A stretch of 64,000 bases of DNA from Benincasa hispida (GCF_009727055.1 NC_052354.1:3498677-3562676), one strand, 5' to 3'. Numbered from the stretch's first letter, positions 46,817 through 59,249 are shown. The notes: a model not told the origin generated them from the letters alone. Made by a program: numbers and translations.

Positions 46817-48060
46817 CACTCCCAAATTTAGAATAATGCTTGTCCTGAAGCATATTTTATACTAAGGAAATTCATGCTTACCCTACATCTTAACATAGCG
46901 CTAGACTAGCTTCTTAGAGTGCGTTTAACTAACAGCAACCATTTTTCAAGTCACCTACTTCTTTCGAATCTAGTCACTTCTCTAAGGATATCTTTTGTTA
47001 TTCTTGAATCCGACAAACTTTTGCTCAAAAATATTTTCCTCATTTCAAATATTTTCATATTCCTTTTTCATTCTGAAATGCGTTGTTTGCAGCTACGAAT
47101 ATTTTACGTTTTACTTATTCAAATTCTAGGAGATGCACTGGACTTGATTACACCCTTCGTTTTGGCTTGCTTTCACGGGTATCATGTGAGCATCCAACTA
47201 CCATTGTGTCCCAAGTTCGACCCAAATCTTGGCTAAGTTTTAACTCTTGCTAGACAGTGGAGTTGTCTTTATTTGATGATATTTAAATTGCATTGATCCT
47301 GGTGACTTATTTTCGTTTTGGCTTACCTGCACGGGTGTCATGTGAAGTATCCAACTATGGGTAATTACCTTTCTCAACTTAACTCTTATCAGGTTGAGTT
47401 TTTCCCTTGCGCTGATAGTGGAGTTTATTACTAAAATTTTCTTCTTCTTCTTCTTCTTTTTATTTATTTTATTTATTTTTTTTAATTAAATAGTTTATGA
47501 AAACGCAAAGCAAAATTTGAACGCATCTGCTTAGACCTCTCACACCCCCAAAATTTTGAAAGTGGCAAGGTCCTCATTGCACTTTTAAGAAAAATGAAAA
47601 CAAAGTATTCAAAAACTTTGAAAAAGAGGGTTGAAGAGAGGCTTGTGCACATAAAAGATAAAGACTATTAATTAGTGAAAAAGTTACTAGGATAGAAACA
47701 AGCATGCAATTTGTTGGGGATGAGTTAAGGAAATACATGAGGTTCATCACAGTTGCTCATTCGTCAAAGCAAAAGAAGATAGAACATTAAAATGAATTTC
47801 AAAAGGATAAGCTATAGAAGACATAAGGCAAAGATAAGTAAAGATAGAAGAATGAGTGTAAAAGCATGTGGATTCATTAAATATTAATATCAGGCAAAGT
47901 ACAAAGAAGAAGATACAGGGAAAATGGACGGTCACAACAAAAAGGGGAGAAAGAAACCATTCCAAAACAACACCCCCAAAATTTTTCTACAAATATATAG
48001 TGAAAATGGACGGTCACAACAAAAAGGGAAAATGGACTTATGTGTTTTGATAATATAAAT
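46817..48060 (-). mobile_element. 3' non-coding part of a Gypsy element
   Basis: The DNA upstream (minus strand) of the LTR has the polypurine-like tract and CACCCCCAAAATTTT-type phrases (about 47541 and 47970). No ORF. A roughly 156-base internal duplication (TTCGTTTTGGCTT at 47156 and 47312) and a TTC microsatellite (about 47441-47457) lie inside. GAAAATGGACGGTCACAAC occurs at 47920 and 48002. The right boundary is uncertain. Confidence 0.5.
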
Positions 48061-48616
48061 GTTGCACAGGTATTTTCTTTTTAAAATTTTAATGCATGTT
48101 ATATATATTTATTTTATCAATTAAATCATATTTAAACTATAAAATAAGAAAAAAAAAAAAAAAAAAGAAATACAAAAAATCATAAACAAGAAATGATTAT
48201 CTTTCTGTTTTAGTTTTTCTTCAGACAAAACAAAACACAAATAATTACCAAATATTTGGTTGAAACAGGAAATAAAAAACAAAAAACTGAAAATAGAGAA
48301 TAATAAAGGGTCCCTTATGAAAAGGATTGTGCTAATTAAAGTTGATTTTGGCATCCCAAATGCCTTGAACTTTTGAGGGAACAAAATCAAAATTGGGTAT
48401 GAAAAAAGACGTCAAACTTTTTAAAGAAAGGCGACATGGGACTTTCACGCGACTTGGAAGTCTTCGTCTAAGCGTTTTTATTATCGAACAAATTTACTTG
48501 CTCGCTAAGCTTGTGCTTTCTATAAATTCACTTCAACTTCTTTGATTTTGATACACCCATTCCATCCCTGCTAATTTGCTTAAGAACACAACAGCAATCA
48601 AGGATTTGCAACGTCT
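48061..48616 (+). promoter_or_regulatory. Promoter and 5'UTR of the first nucleoredoxin gene
   Basis: A TATAAAT box lies at 48521-48527, 90 bases before the ATG. The last 150 or so bases resemble the region before the second nucleoredoxin gene (shared TGCTCGC followed by AAGCTT or TAAGCTT, and TTTGATTTTGAT). Upstream is AT-rich with an A run at about 48150-48167. Confidence 0.7.
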
Positions 48617-50726
48617 ATGGATTCTGATGCCGTGCACAATCTGAGTTCCCTCATTTCATCCAATGAGAGGGACTTTCTCATCCGCAATAATGGCGATCAG
48701 GTATGAATCTTTTTCCAATTTGAATATGCGATGTCCTTTGGCTGAGTGGAAATTGAACTATCTGTCGTTGTTGATTTCGTATCTGATTGTCGAATAGTTA
48801 ACTTACCCTAGGAAGATTTGAACTGTTGTTTGAACATTTGGGAATCTGTGAAATGAAATTTGGTGAAATCGTCTTATGGGTCATTAATTTGGAGTTTCAA
48901 CAGGTGAAGATCAGTTCCTTAATCGGAAAGAATGTCGGACTGTATTTCTCGGCGTCATGGTGCCCTCCCTGTCGCCGTTTCACTCCCGTTTTTGCTGGGG
49001 TTTATGAGGAATTAGCATCTAAGGGTGATTTTGAAGTTATATTCGTCTCTTCTGATAGAGATGAAGATTCATTCAAGGATTACTTCTCTAAAATGCCCTG
49101 GTTGTCTATTCCATTTTCCGATTCAGAGACCATTAAGCGCTTGAAAGAACTTTTCAAAGTGAGGGGAATTCCTCATCTTGTTGTTCTCGACCCCAGTGGG
49201 AAGGTTTCAACTAATCAAGGAGTGAGACTAGTGAGCGAACATGGGGTTAATGCTTATCCCTTTACCTCTGAACAGATCCAACATCTGAAGGATAAAGAGG
49301 AGGAAGCGAGAAGGAACCAAACTATTAGTTCCATTTTGGTTTCAAATTCACGCAATTATGTGATCTCAAATGATGGAAATCAGGTAAAATTTCTTGAATG
49401 ATTTATGGGATTCTTCCTCTTTTGTTCCTAAAACTAGAGTTTTCTTTTACTGGATTTAATGTTATAAGCTATGATTTTTGTGCTGTAGATTCCTGTCTCT
49501 GAGCTTGAAGGGAAAGTGATTGGGTTGTACTTCTCAGTGTACGGCCATGAACCGTGTGATGAGTTTACGCCTATTTTGGTTGATACTTACAAGAAACTAA
49601 AAGAGAAGGGACAAAACTTTGAGATTGTGTTGATATCTTTAGATGATGAAAATGAAGATTTCAGTGAAGCACTCAAAACAGTGCCATGGTTGGCATTGCC
49701 ATTTCAGGATGAGAAATGTAAAATACTCGTTCGATATTTTGAGCTTAGTACTATTCCTACCCTTGTTATAATTGGGCAGGATGGAAAGACTTTGATCTCA
49801 AATGCCGCGGAACTGGTTGAAGAGCATGGTGTTGATGCCTACCCTTTCACTCCAGAGAAACTTGTGGAGCTTGCAGAGATTGAGAAGTCAAAGCTCGAGT
49901 CGCAGACTCTGGAATCCCTTTTGGTTCATGGAGAAAACGATTTTGTTATTGGAAAAGATGGTGCAAAGGTAAAGTTTCGTGTTGCTACTTGGCATACTCT
50001 TTGAGTTAACCCATAATGTGCTGCATAGTATTCTTAAGTTGTTTCTGTATTTTTATGTTTCTGTTCGATTGGCTTTTGTTTGGCCAGGTCCCAGTATCTG
50101 AACTTGTTGGCAAGAACATTCTGCTCTATTTCTCTGCACACTGGTGCCCGCCATGCCGTGCATTCTTGCCTAAGCTTACAGATGCATACAATGAAATTAA
50201 GCAAAAATACAAGGATTTTGAAGTCATATTCATTTCAAGCGATCGAGACCAAGCTTCGTTTCAAGAATTCTTTTCAGGAATGCCTTGGTTAGCCCTGCCA
50301 TTTGGGGATAAAAGGAAGAACTTCCTTAATCGCAGGTTCAAAATCCAAGGTATTCCTGCACTTGTGGCCATTAACGAAAGCGGTCGTACAGTCTCGACAG
50401 AAGCCTGTACGCTCATTACAGAACATGGCGCAGATGCCTATCCATTTACAGAGGAACGCCTCAAGCAGTTGGAGGACCAGCTGGAAGAAGAGGCAAAGGG
50501 GTGGCCTGAGAAACTGAAACATGAACTACATGACGCTCATGAACTTGTTCGAACACGTCGAATTTCGTATGTTTGTGATGACTGCAATGAGATGGGATAT
50601 GGTTGGTCCTTTTACTGTGAGGAGTGTGACTTTGACTTGCACCCAAAATGTGCTTTGAAGAACAATGAGGGAGCGGAGGGAAAAGAAGGGTGGATTTGCG
50701 AGGGAGGCGTGTGCCGTAGAGCGTAA
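48617..50726 (+). CDS. NRX1: Nucleoredoxin 1-like protein, copy 1, 4 exons, 560 aa
   Basis: Cytosolic/nuclear thioredoxin-like oxidoreductase; Arabidopsis NRX1 reduces disulfides and protects antioxidant enzymes such as catalase. Exons: 48617-48700, 48904-49383, 49489-49968, 50088-50726, all phase 0 and GT-AG. Three thioredoxin-like domains, one per large exon. Domain 1 (29-188) has [13 protein letters not shown] with Cys48 and Cys51. Domain 2 (189-348) has [12 protein letters not shown], where the first Cys is His208 and only Cys211 remains. Domain 3 (349-about 490) has [11 protein letters not shown] with Cys368 and Cys371. The C-terminus is a DC1/C1-like zinc module with [20 protein letters not shown] and LHPKC. 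A poly(A) signal lies at 50857. Each module ends in a similar phrase ([30 protein letters not shown]). Nothing disabling is seen. Length is close to the Arabidopsis protein (578). Confidence 0.95.
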
Positions 50727-50856
50727 GAACATTCAGAATAGCGAGAAATATGGAATCTTATCATGGTATGTGCTTTGCTTGTTGCCTTTTGTGATGCCCT
50801 GTTGATGTACTGCAGCTATTATGCTCTCTCAAACCATCGTCTGTATTCATAGTTTC

Positions 50857-50862
50857 AATAAA
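50857..50862 (+). terminator. Poly(A) signal of nucleoredoxin copy 1
   Basis: AATAAA 130 bases after the stop codon, in a T-rich 3'UTR. Confidence 0.6.
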
Positions 50863-53800
50863 TGAAGAGGCATATCATTTCGAGATTGTTGCCCCTATGT
50901 TTTTGGATATCTTAGCTTGAGATTGCTTGAATCCCTAAATTGCAAAATTTGATAGTTCAGTCTCTCGAGCCTCAAACATTCCCACCTTAACAGATAAGAG
51001 TTGAGTCCCTTTTCACTAGATTTAGTTGTAGAAGATAAAAGTCATGGTTTGATGCTCTTGCACTTGGAACTTGTGATTAAGTTCTCTAATTATCATGTGG
51101 AATCCTTTTTAAGATCAAACCAAGGCAAGATTGATGCATTTGCCTTGACGTTCCTGCGTTCACCTTTACCAGTATCTATTATCCATAACCTATTAAAAAA
51201 CTACAAATTTTGAAAAACCTTTTAAAGACTATTTTATCCCTTTATTAAATTTAAAATGTACAAAATACGCCACTTGCTATTAGTTTCATTTTAACTAAAA
51301 ATAAATAGTTAATAAATAACTAATTACACACCACCTACATGCATCCACGGTTTTGTTTATACAAGTTAATTGAAATATAAATTTATCCTTAATTATGTAA
51401 TTTATAAATAGTTATAGATTGTGCTAAAAATAATTAATTAGAAACAATAACTTGATTATCAATAATAACAAATAAAAGGAATGCCAAAAGTATTTTATTT
51501 TCTACCACTTATAATTTTTTTTTATTTCATTCCCTTATAATTTATTAAAGAATCTTATAAGTTTTAGAATACCAAAAGTTTTATAACTTTTTGTTATCAA
51601 CTACTATAAAAGTGACATTTATGAGATTGTACTCGCCTTTATTTTTTATTCTTTCACTACATTGTCTCCAAATGCATATCTAATCAATGACAAATTAAAA
51701 TTAGTTGAATAGAAGTTCTACCATTTATCTAATTTTGCAGTTATGTTCACCGTTGACATCACCAAGACTATGTCATCAAAGTAGAAACAATTGTTCTACC
51801 ATGTGGTAAAACTTTTAAATGAATAAGACTTTACACTAATTGAACTTGCATATTTGTGTAGCACCAAGTTGTAGGAATTGTAAAGTTATTATTTGTAGTT
51901 GAATGTGTAGTCTGTATTATCTTAGAGATATTTTATGTAATTTTTTCTAATTAATTTTGTTAATTGTTGTATAATCATTCTTTTAATTTTATTTCTTACC
52001 TATTTTTTTAGTCTAATGATTAATAAAACATAAATTTCCTCATTTGAACCATAGAAAATAAGTACTAAACAAGAGAAAATAACTAAATCATCAATCAGTT
52101 TATTAGTGTGTATATATATATATATAAAGCAAATAACTTCTAAAACCATAGGTCGAGCATATCCTATTTATTTAATATTAAGTTAATTGCTTACTCTTAA
52201 AAAACATATTAATTTAATTACTCTCATCCCTTTTTGTAACTACAATTTACAATACCCTTTTAAATTTACATTAATTATAATAATAATTCTATATTAATTT
52301 TACAATATATGATACCATCAAAACAAATATAGTGATAAATTGATGGTTTTGCAAAATTGTATTTTATGAGGGGTTGATTTAAATCATTCCATGATTTTCA
52401 CTTAATTGGAAATGAAAATGACCATTGATAAAAATGGAAAGTTACTGTGTTTGTTTCTTAACAGAAAATGTTCTCAAAAGAAAATGTTTACAAATTTATA
52501 TTTATTTATATTAAAAAGTGAGAATTTCGGGAAAAAAAATCTGGACACATTATTGTCCAAACTTTCTTTAATTTACTAATTTACAAGATATGATATTAGA
52601 TAGTAAATAATTAATTATCAATATATTAAATAAATAATTTATTATTAATTATCAATAATAAGTGTAATGGAAACTCAAAGGTTGGAAGGTAAAAATGCAG
52701 GTCCTACTCTAAAGATTTTTTTTATTTAATTTAATTAAAAAAAATTAACTATTTTAAAATTAAAGAGTTTTGTCTCTCAACTTCTACTATTATATATAAA
52801 AAATACTTTATTTTTTGTTCTCTAAGCCTTTTTAATCTACATTCAAGTTGCAAATGATGCATATATCGTATCTATATCTCGAACTTAAAATAATTGTGAC
52901 GCTACAACTCAATTTTAAGGAAGTTGAATAAGAGTGTTTTTCTACTCTTTGTTACGAAGAAATGAGTGTATAACTAAGGCCTTTTTTTAATGCCATTTTT
53001 TTCCTTCTTTTTGTATAATCAATGTATTTTTCTAAAAGTATTTATTGAAAAAAATCAATGATCTATCCATATTTATATCTATACCATATAAAAAGGGATT
53101 ACAATGAAATCAAATTTTTTTTCCTTCCCATATTGCTTCCTTTTATTTATTTAATTGAGAAGCCCCTTTTTTTTTTTAAATAATATAAATTATGTCTAAA
53201 TATTTACTTTTTATTAAAGAAATTTTGGTGCTAATTGAATGAAGAAAATCCATTCAACTTGAAACTTTGGGCTAATTGAACGAAGAAAATCCTTTCAACT
53301 TCTTTAACCATTCCACTCCAATCATCTATCCAAAATCTCCTACTCATTTCTCCCCTTAACTCTACATCTCTCTCATCATAATTAAAATAAGTAAAATAAA
53401 ATTTTAAAATAATAAAAACTCACATAAAAATTTATATAAAATTGTAAAAACGATAGAATGGATAATCTAATTTTCAACCATGCTTAAATACTTTTATAAT
53501 CATTATAAATAAAAGCAAAATATAGAGGTAGATTATGAACAATTTTACCTTCCATTTATTTATGAAATCTTATTGATATTTCATAGAATTTAAAAGAGTT
53601 TGAGATGCTATTTTTAAAAAAAAGACTTATTTTTCATCCATTTGATAATAAAAATAGACATTTATCTTTTTTTTTTTCTTAATTTTTTTACCTTCTTAAT
53701 GTAATAAGAGTGGAGGATTTGAACCACCTAGACTTTTTGGTCACTAACATATATCAGTTGAGTTGTACTCAATTTAATTTTTTTTCCTTTCATTGTAATT

Positions 53801-55705
53801 TGTAGATCTTGGGTTTTTGTCATAGTGAAAATGGTAGAAATTTTATTTTTTTTTAAAAAATTATCCATAGATGTAAGAGTTTTAACTTTGTCATGCGCTA
53901 TAATTATATTATACTTGATAACGTTTCTTTGAAAAACAACATAATAAATACAACATTTCTTTAGATCATAGTTGAATTCCTATTCAACTTCTTCATAAAA
54001 AAAAACTTAAATTAAATATATGATCACATAAAATTGAAAAACCAATGGCAGGTGGTAAGGGATCGTTTGATAATCAATTGATTTTTTAATTTTATTTTTA
54101 ATTTTTAAAATAGGGCTAATTGGTATTTAGCTACATATTTCTAAATTTTAAAAACTTTTTTAAAAGATGTTCAGAAATTTCAAAAAAAAAAAAAAAAAAT
54201 TCCTTTTCGAATTCAGTTTTCATTTTTTAAAAAAGCGCATATGTGAATTTAAACTAGAGTATGCTTATGAATAAAGAAATCTCTTTTTAGTCTAACGGTC
54301 AAGATTAAGGTTTTAAAATGTCAGTGTCATTCATTAACAATTCTGTCCACAACCGTGTTTTTCAATCGAATAATAAGAAGAATTTATTGTTAGAGGTGCT
54401 GAATGGAGACGAAGTTTATCGTGAAACTACAAATATATCTCTAATTCTCTTTGCATGCTTAATCTTAATTAATTATTTGTAATTAGAGCGTTATGATTCG
54501 TTGCTTCCACTATGCATGTTTCTTTTAATTCCATCAATTGTCAACAAAAATATTAAAATCATAATTTTATGAAAATTTTGATAAAATTATGATTTTGATG
54601 GATATTCCTAGAAAAATTATGAAATAAAATATCCGATAAATAAATTTAAATTAAGAAATAAAAATTTTATGATTTTCAAACAAGTTAATTATTTATATTA
54701 TCTCTATATTAATGGCATTTTGATGCTTATTTTTTGTGTTTTATAGATATTTTTATAATATAATAGAAATATTGATTCAGCTAGCATGTAACTATCGAAT
54801 CCATAGAAACGTGAAAATATCGACACGTCGATGAAAATTTAATACTATGGTTAACAAGTTTATTATTCATATGGTTAACAAATTTATTATTCATATTATA
54901 TTTTAGGTCTGTGTTTGAATCTTAGAACTTCACATTTTTTCACATTTATTTATTTTCCATTTTATTACAATAATTTACCCTTTGCTATCAATCTTATCCA
55001 CTATCATGAGTTGGGAGTGATTTTAAATCGTCAAAATCAATTTTTTTAACGTTTAAAATCACTATGAAAATGCTTTTGATCGTTCAAAATTAATTTAATA
55101 TTAACTTTTACACTTTTATATTCACATTTTTATATCATAAAAATTAGTTTGAAATAATTAAAAATATGTTTAATAGTGAAAACGACAAGTGATTTATACC
55201 GTTTTAAAATGACTATCAAACATGATCCAAATATGTTCTATAAATTGTAACCTTTTCTTGAAAAAATCACTTTTAGTTTGAAAATAATTTGTTATTGTAG
55301 ATGTAAACAATCATAAGATTTTATGCATATACTCAACTTTTTTTAATATGGGATTAATTTTACTATATGATATACTAAAATAAAAAAGGGTCCAAATGAA
55401 CCAAATTCAACCAACATTTAGTATGCATGATGATGTTAAGCTACGAGACTCGGACCCCACTCCACAATTGAAAAAAAATTGAAAACTTATTACAATAATT
55501 AAATTTTAGTCTCCTAAAGCCTAAATATGAATCCAAGCTCAGTCCAAAGTCAATGGTTGACCAATACGGTAGTCCTTTCATAAATTGGATTGAATATGAA
55601 TCTTTCTTTTTTAAATTGCGCTGGTCCAAGGTCAGCCTATTTGACCCGTATTTGGATTGAGCCATCTGGTTGGTCCAAAAGTGCAATTTAAATTAAAAAT
55701 AATAA
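50863..55705. other. AT-rich intergenic DNA between the nucleoredoxin copies
   Basis: No gene is supported. A duplicated 31-base phrase (GCTAATTGAATGAAGAAAAT and its copy GCTAATTGAACGAAGAAAAT) lies at 53230 and 53271. About 54590-54840 shares GATATT/TTTTGATGG phrases with 22480-22800. TA runs lie at about 52111-52126. The rest is featureless. Confidence 0.5.
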
Positions 55706-56010
55706 GGGTGTGTTTGGGGAAAGACTATTCTAAGACTATAATAACCACCTCTTGGTATCGTAAATACTATTTTGTATTCTCCAATTACTTATAGTCAACA
55801 CTATTTCAAAATCTTCATTTGCAATGATTTTTATTTTTTATTTTTTATTTTTTACTACAGTGTTTACTATTATCTTTTTAAATTAAAATAGTTTATACCT
55901 GAAACACATGCTATTTTAACCAAAACTAAAATACGTCCTAAACACAAATTGTTATAACCCAACTATAATAACCTAGGACTATAAAAATAACTCCTTCCCC
56001 AAAAGTCCCC
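55706..56010. mobile_element. Harbinger-like MITE, 305 bp (TSD TAA)
   Basis: It is flanked by TAA at 55703-55705 and 56011-56013. Imperfect terminal inverted repeats: GGGTGTGTTTGGGGAAAGAC at the left and, reading the other strand, GGGGACTTTTGGGGAAGGAG at the right. Non-coding. A 3-bp TAA duplication fits PIF/Harbinger (Tourist-type) elements. Confidence 0.65.
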
Positions 56011-56609
56011 TAAATAAGGAGATTAAATGCAAGAGTGGGCGAGAGTTGGAAATTGAAAATCATTAAAAGATTACTCTATTCTTGTCTCACATTGAAAAAT
56101 TTGAATAATGAACGAATTTGCATACTCAATAAACAAGTCTCTTCAAACCTATTTTTAAATTTAAAATGAGTATTAATAATATAATATATTTAAAGGGTCA
56201 ATTTGAGCCTATTCCAAAGGGTAAGTCCGAGTTTAATCTAATTTTGGCCTATCGAGCAAGGTCGATGGATTGAGTTATAGCCTATATAAGAGGTTGAGTT
56301 GGCCTAAGCCTGGCCCAATCAATGCCTGAGACCCATAAAATTTGATGAGGCTGAATTAAATTGAAATAATTAAAGTACAACGTGCATAGCAAAGCAAGAC
56401 TGATGACTTTAAGACCGACCAATGAAGTGAAGTCAACTCCATGACTCGGATCCGATGCTTTTCCAAGTGACTTCAAAGTCCTTCTGTTTGCGTTTTTCTA
56501 ATGCTAATGTTTCTTGCTCGCGAAGCTTATGATTTCGCTATATTAGTGGGGATTTCTTTGATTTTGATGTGTCCTGCCAACAAACTAGAGTGGGATTTTC
56601 AAATCACTT
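56011..56609 (+). promoter_or_regulatory. Promoter and 5'UTR of the second nucleoredoxin gene
   Basis: A TATATTA sequence at 56539-56545 stands where copy 1 has TATAAAT. Flanking TTGCTCGCGAAGCTTATG and TTTCTTTGATTTTGATG parallel the copy 1 promoter. Similarity seems to fade upstream of about 56440, which may be the left edge of the duplicated segment. Confidence 0.6.
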
Positions 56610-58724
56610 ATGGCTTCTGATTCTGTGCACGATATCAATTCCCTCTTTTCCTCCGAGGGCAGAGACTTTCTCAACCGCAATAATGGCGACCAAGTATGTT
56701 TCTTTTCCATATATTGAGTTGAGATGTTAATTCTATTTGTTGAACTATAATTCCATAGTTTAATTTCGTGTTGGGTTGCTGGATAATTAACTGACCCTGG
56801 AATATTTTGAAATTGTGATTCTTGTTTTTCACTCGATTTTCTATAAATTTGTGGAATCTGTAAAAAGGAATTAGCGAAATATACTCTTATCGCCCGTTGA
56901 TTTGGTTTTTTGAACAGGTGAAGATCAGTTCCTTAATTGGAAAGATTGTGGGATTGTATTTCTCCGCGTCTTGGTGTCCTCCTTGTCGTCGTTTCACTCC
57001 AATATTTGCTGGGGTTTATGAGGAATTAGCTTCTAAGGGTGATATTGAAGTTGTCTTTGTTTCTGGTGACAACGATGAAGAGTCTTTCAAGGATTACTTC
57101 TCTAAAATGCCATGGTTGTCAATTCCATTTCCGAATTCAGATACCAATGAACGTTTGAATGAACTCTTCAAAGTCAGGGGAATTCCTCATCTTGTTGTTC
57201 TCGACGCCAATGGGAGGGTTTTGACTAACGATGGAGTGAGACTAGTCAGTGAATATGGGGTTAATGCCTATCCTTTTACTTCTGAACATATCAAATTTTT
57301 GAAGGAGAAAGAAGAGGAAGCGAAAAGGAACCAAACCATTAGTTCCCTTTTGGTTTCGAACTCGCGCAATTATGTGATCTCAAATGATGGAACTCAGGTA
57401 TTATAGTTTCTTCCCTTTTTTTCCCTTGTAATCTTGAACTTTTCATTGGAATGATGTGATAAGAAACAAATGTTTGTGCTGTAGGTTCTGGTCTCTGAGC
57501 TAGAAGGGAAAGTGATAGCGTTATACTTCTCGGTATATGGCCATGAACCATGTGATGATTTTACGCCTATTTTGGTTGATACTTACAACAAACTCAAAGA
57601 GAAGGGACAAAAATTTGAGATTGTATTGATTTCTTTAGATGATGAGGATGATGACTTCAATCAAGCATTGAAAACAATGCCATGGCTGGCATTGCCGTTT
57701 CAGGATGAGAAATGTAAAAAACTCATTCGATATTTTGAGCTTAGTGATATTCCTACTCTGGTCATAATTGGGCAGGACGGGAAGACTTTGCACCCGAACG
57801 CAGTGGAACTCATCGAAGATCACGGCCCTGATGCTTACCCTTTCACTCCTGAAAAAATTGAGAAGCTTACTGAGATTCAGAAGGCAAAGCTTGAGTCACA
57901 GACTCTGGAGTCTCTTTTAGTTTCTGGGGATAGAGATTTCGTTATTGAAAAGAATGGTAAAAAGGTAATGGTTAATCGTTTCTACTTAACATAATCTCTG
58001 AGTTCAGACACATTGTATTGTGTAGTACTTCTAAGTTGCTTCCATCTGTATTCTTACGCTTAATTATTTTCTATTTGGCCAGATACCGGTATCTGAACTT
58101 GTTGGCAAGAACATTCTGCTCTATTTCTCAGCACACTGGTGCCCTCCGTGTCGTGCATTCTTGCCTAAGCTTATAGAGGCATATAATGAAATTAAACAAA
58201 AGGACAAAGAATTTGAAGTCATTTTCATTTCGAGTGATAGTGACCAAGATTCGTTTGAGGAATTCTTTTCAGGGATGCCTTGGTTAGCCCTACCATTTGG
58301 TGATGAAAGGAAGAAGTTCCTAAATCGAAGGTTCAAAATTGAAGGCATTCCTACACTCGTAGCCCTTAACCGAAGTGGTCATACTGTTTCAAAAGATGCT
58401 CGTAAGCTTATAACATCTCATGGAGCAGATGCCTATCCATTCACGGAGGAACATCTGAAGCAATTGGAGGAGCAGTTGGACAAAGAGGCAGAGGGGTGGC
58501 CTGAGAAACTAAAGCATGAACTACATGAAGAACATGAACTTGTTCGAACACGTCAAACTGAATATTCTTGTGATGCGTGTGATGAAATGGGATATGGTTG
58601 GTCGTTTTATTGTGAGGAATGTGACTTCAGTTTGCACCCAAAATGTGCTTTGAAAAATGATGAGGGAGCTGCGGAGCAGAAAGAAGGGTGGATTTGCGAG
58701 GGAGACGTGTGCCGTAGAGCCTGA
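56610..58724 (+). CDS. NRX1: Nucleoredoxin 1-like protein, copy 2, 4 exons, 561 aa
   Basis: Tandem paralogue of the gene at 48617-50726, same strand. Exons: 56610-56693, 56918-57397, 57485-57964, 58083-58724. Exons 1, 2 and 3 have exactly the same lengths as in copy 1 (84, 480, 480), and exon 4 is one codon longer. Domain 1 has [13 protein letters not shown], domain 2 keeps the degenerate [12 protein letters not shown], domain 3 has [11 protein letters not shown]. The C-terminal Cys-rich module reads [20 protein letters not shown] and LHPKC. All active-site residues are kept, so both copies look functional. Differences are scattered, for example [15 protein letters not shown] in domain 1 against [15 protein letters not shown] in copy 1. 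A poly(A) signal lies at 58888. The short distance (5.9 kb) points to unequal crossing-over or replication-based local duplication. Confidence 0.95.
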
Positions 58725-58887
58725 GAAAACATATGCAGAATTGCAAAGAATATATATGAAAGGCTATGAGGGTATGTTATTTGCTTGTTGACTTATCTTC
58801 TGTGCTGCCTTGGTGTGTTCTCTGTGCTGTATACTACAGTTATGTTATTCCAGATCAGCTGGTCTGTAATGGGATTTTGTAGTTTAA

Positions 58888-58893
58888 AATAAA
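58888..58893 (+). terminator. Poly(A) signal of nucleoredoxin copy 2
   Basis: AATAAA 164 bases after the stop codon, placed much as in copy 1. Confidence 0.6.
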
Positions 58894-59088
58894 TCAAAAG
58901 AAGTTGGCAGTTTCAAGCATTTTGTGCCCTTTATTTTTGGAATGCTGATTATGAAAAATACCAGATTGATTCAGTTTCTAATAAAATAAGATAACTTGCC
59001 TAAATCACAAAGTTTTTATGGGATTCAACACCAATTTCACATTTTCGTTCAATTGGATTATAGAACGAAGAGTGGAGTCTAAGGGGAT

Positions 59089-59235
59089 GTTTGGCAACCC
59101 AATCTGAGTTTGGTTGAGTTGTATTTTTTACCAATTCAATGTTTGGCCCACCAACTCTAAAGATTGGTGATGTTGAGTTGGTTATTTTACCAACTCACCC
59201 TAACTCACCCCAAGTCTCCCAATTCTCCATTTTTC
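59089..59235. repeat. GTTTGGCAACCCAATCTGAG-type repeat
   Basis: Begins GGGGATGTTTGGCAACCC and continues with several variants of GAGTTGGT/ACCAACTC in both orientations. It looks like one end of a MITE with internal inverted short repeats, but the other end and a target duplication were not found. Confidence 0.35.
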
Positions 59236-59249
59236 TAATGTTTTTAATA

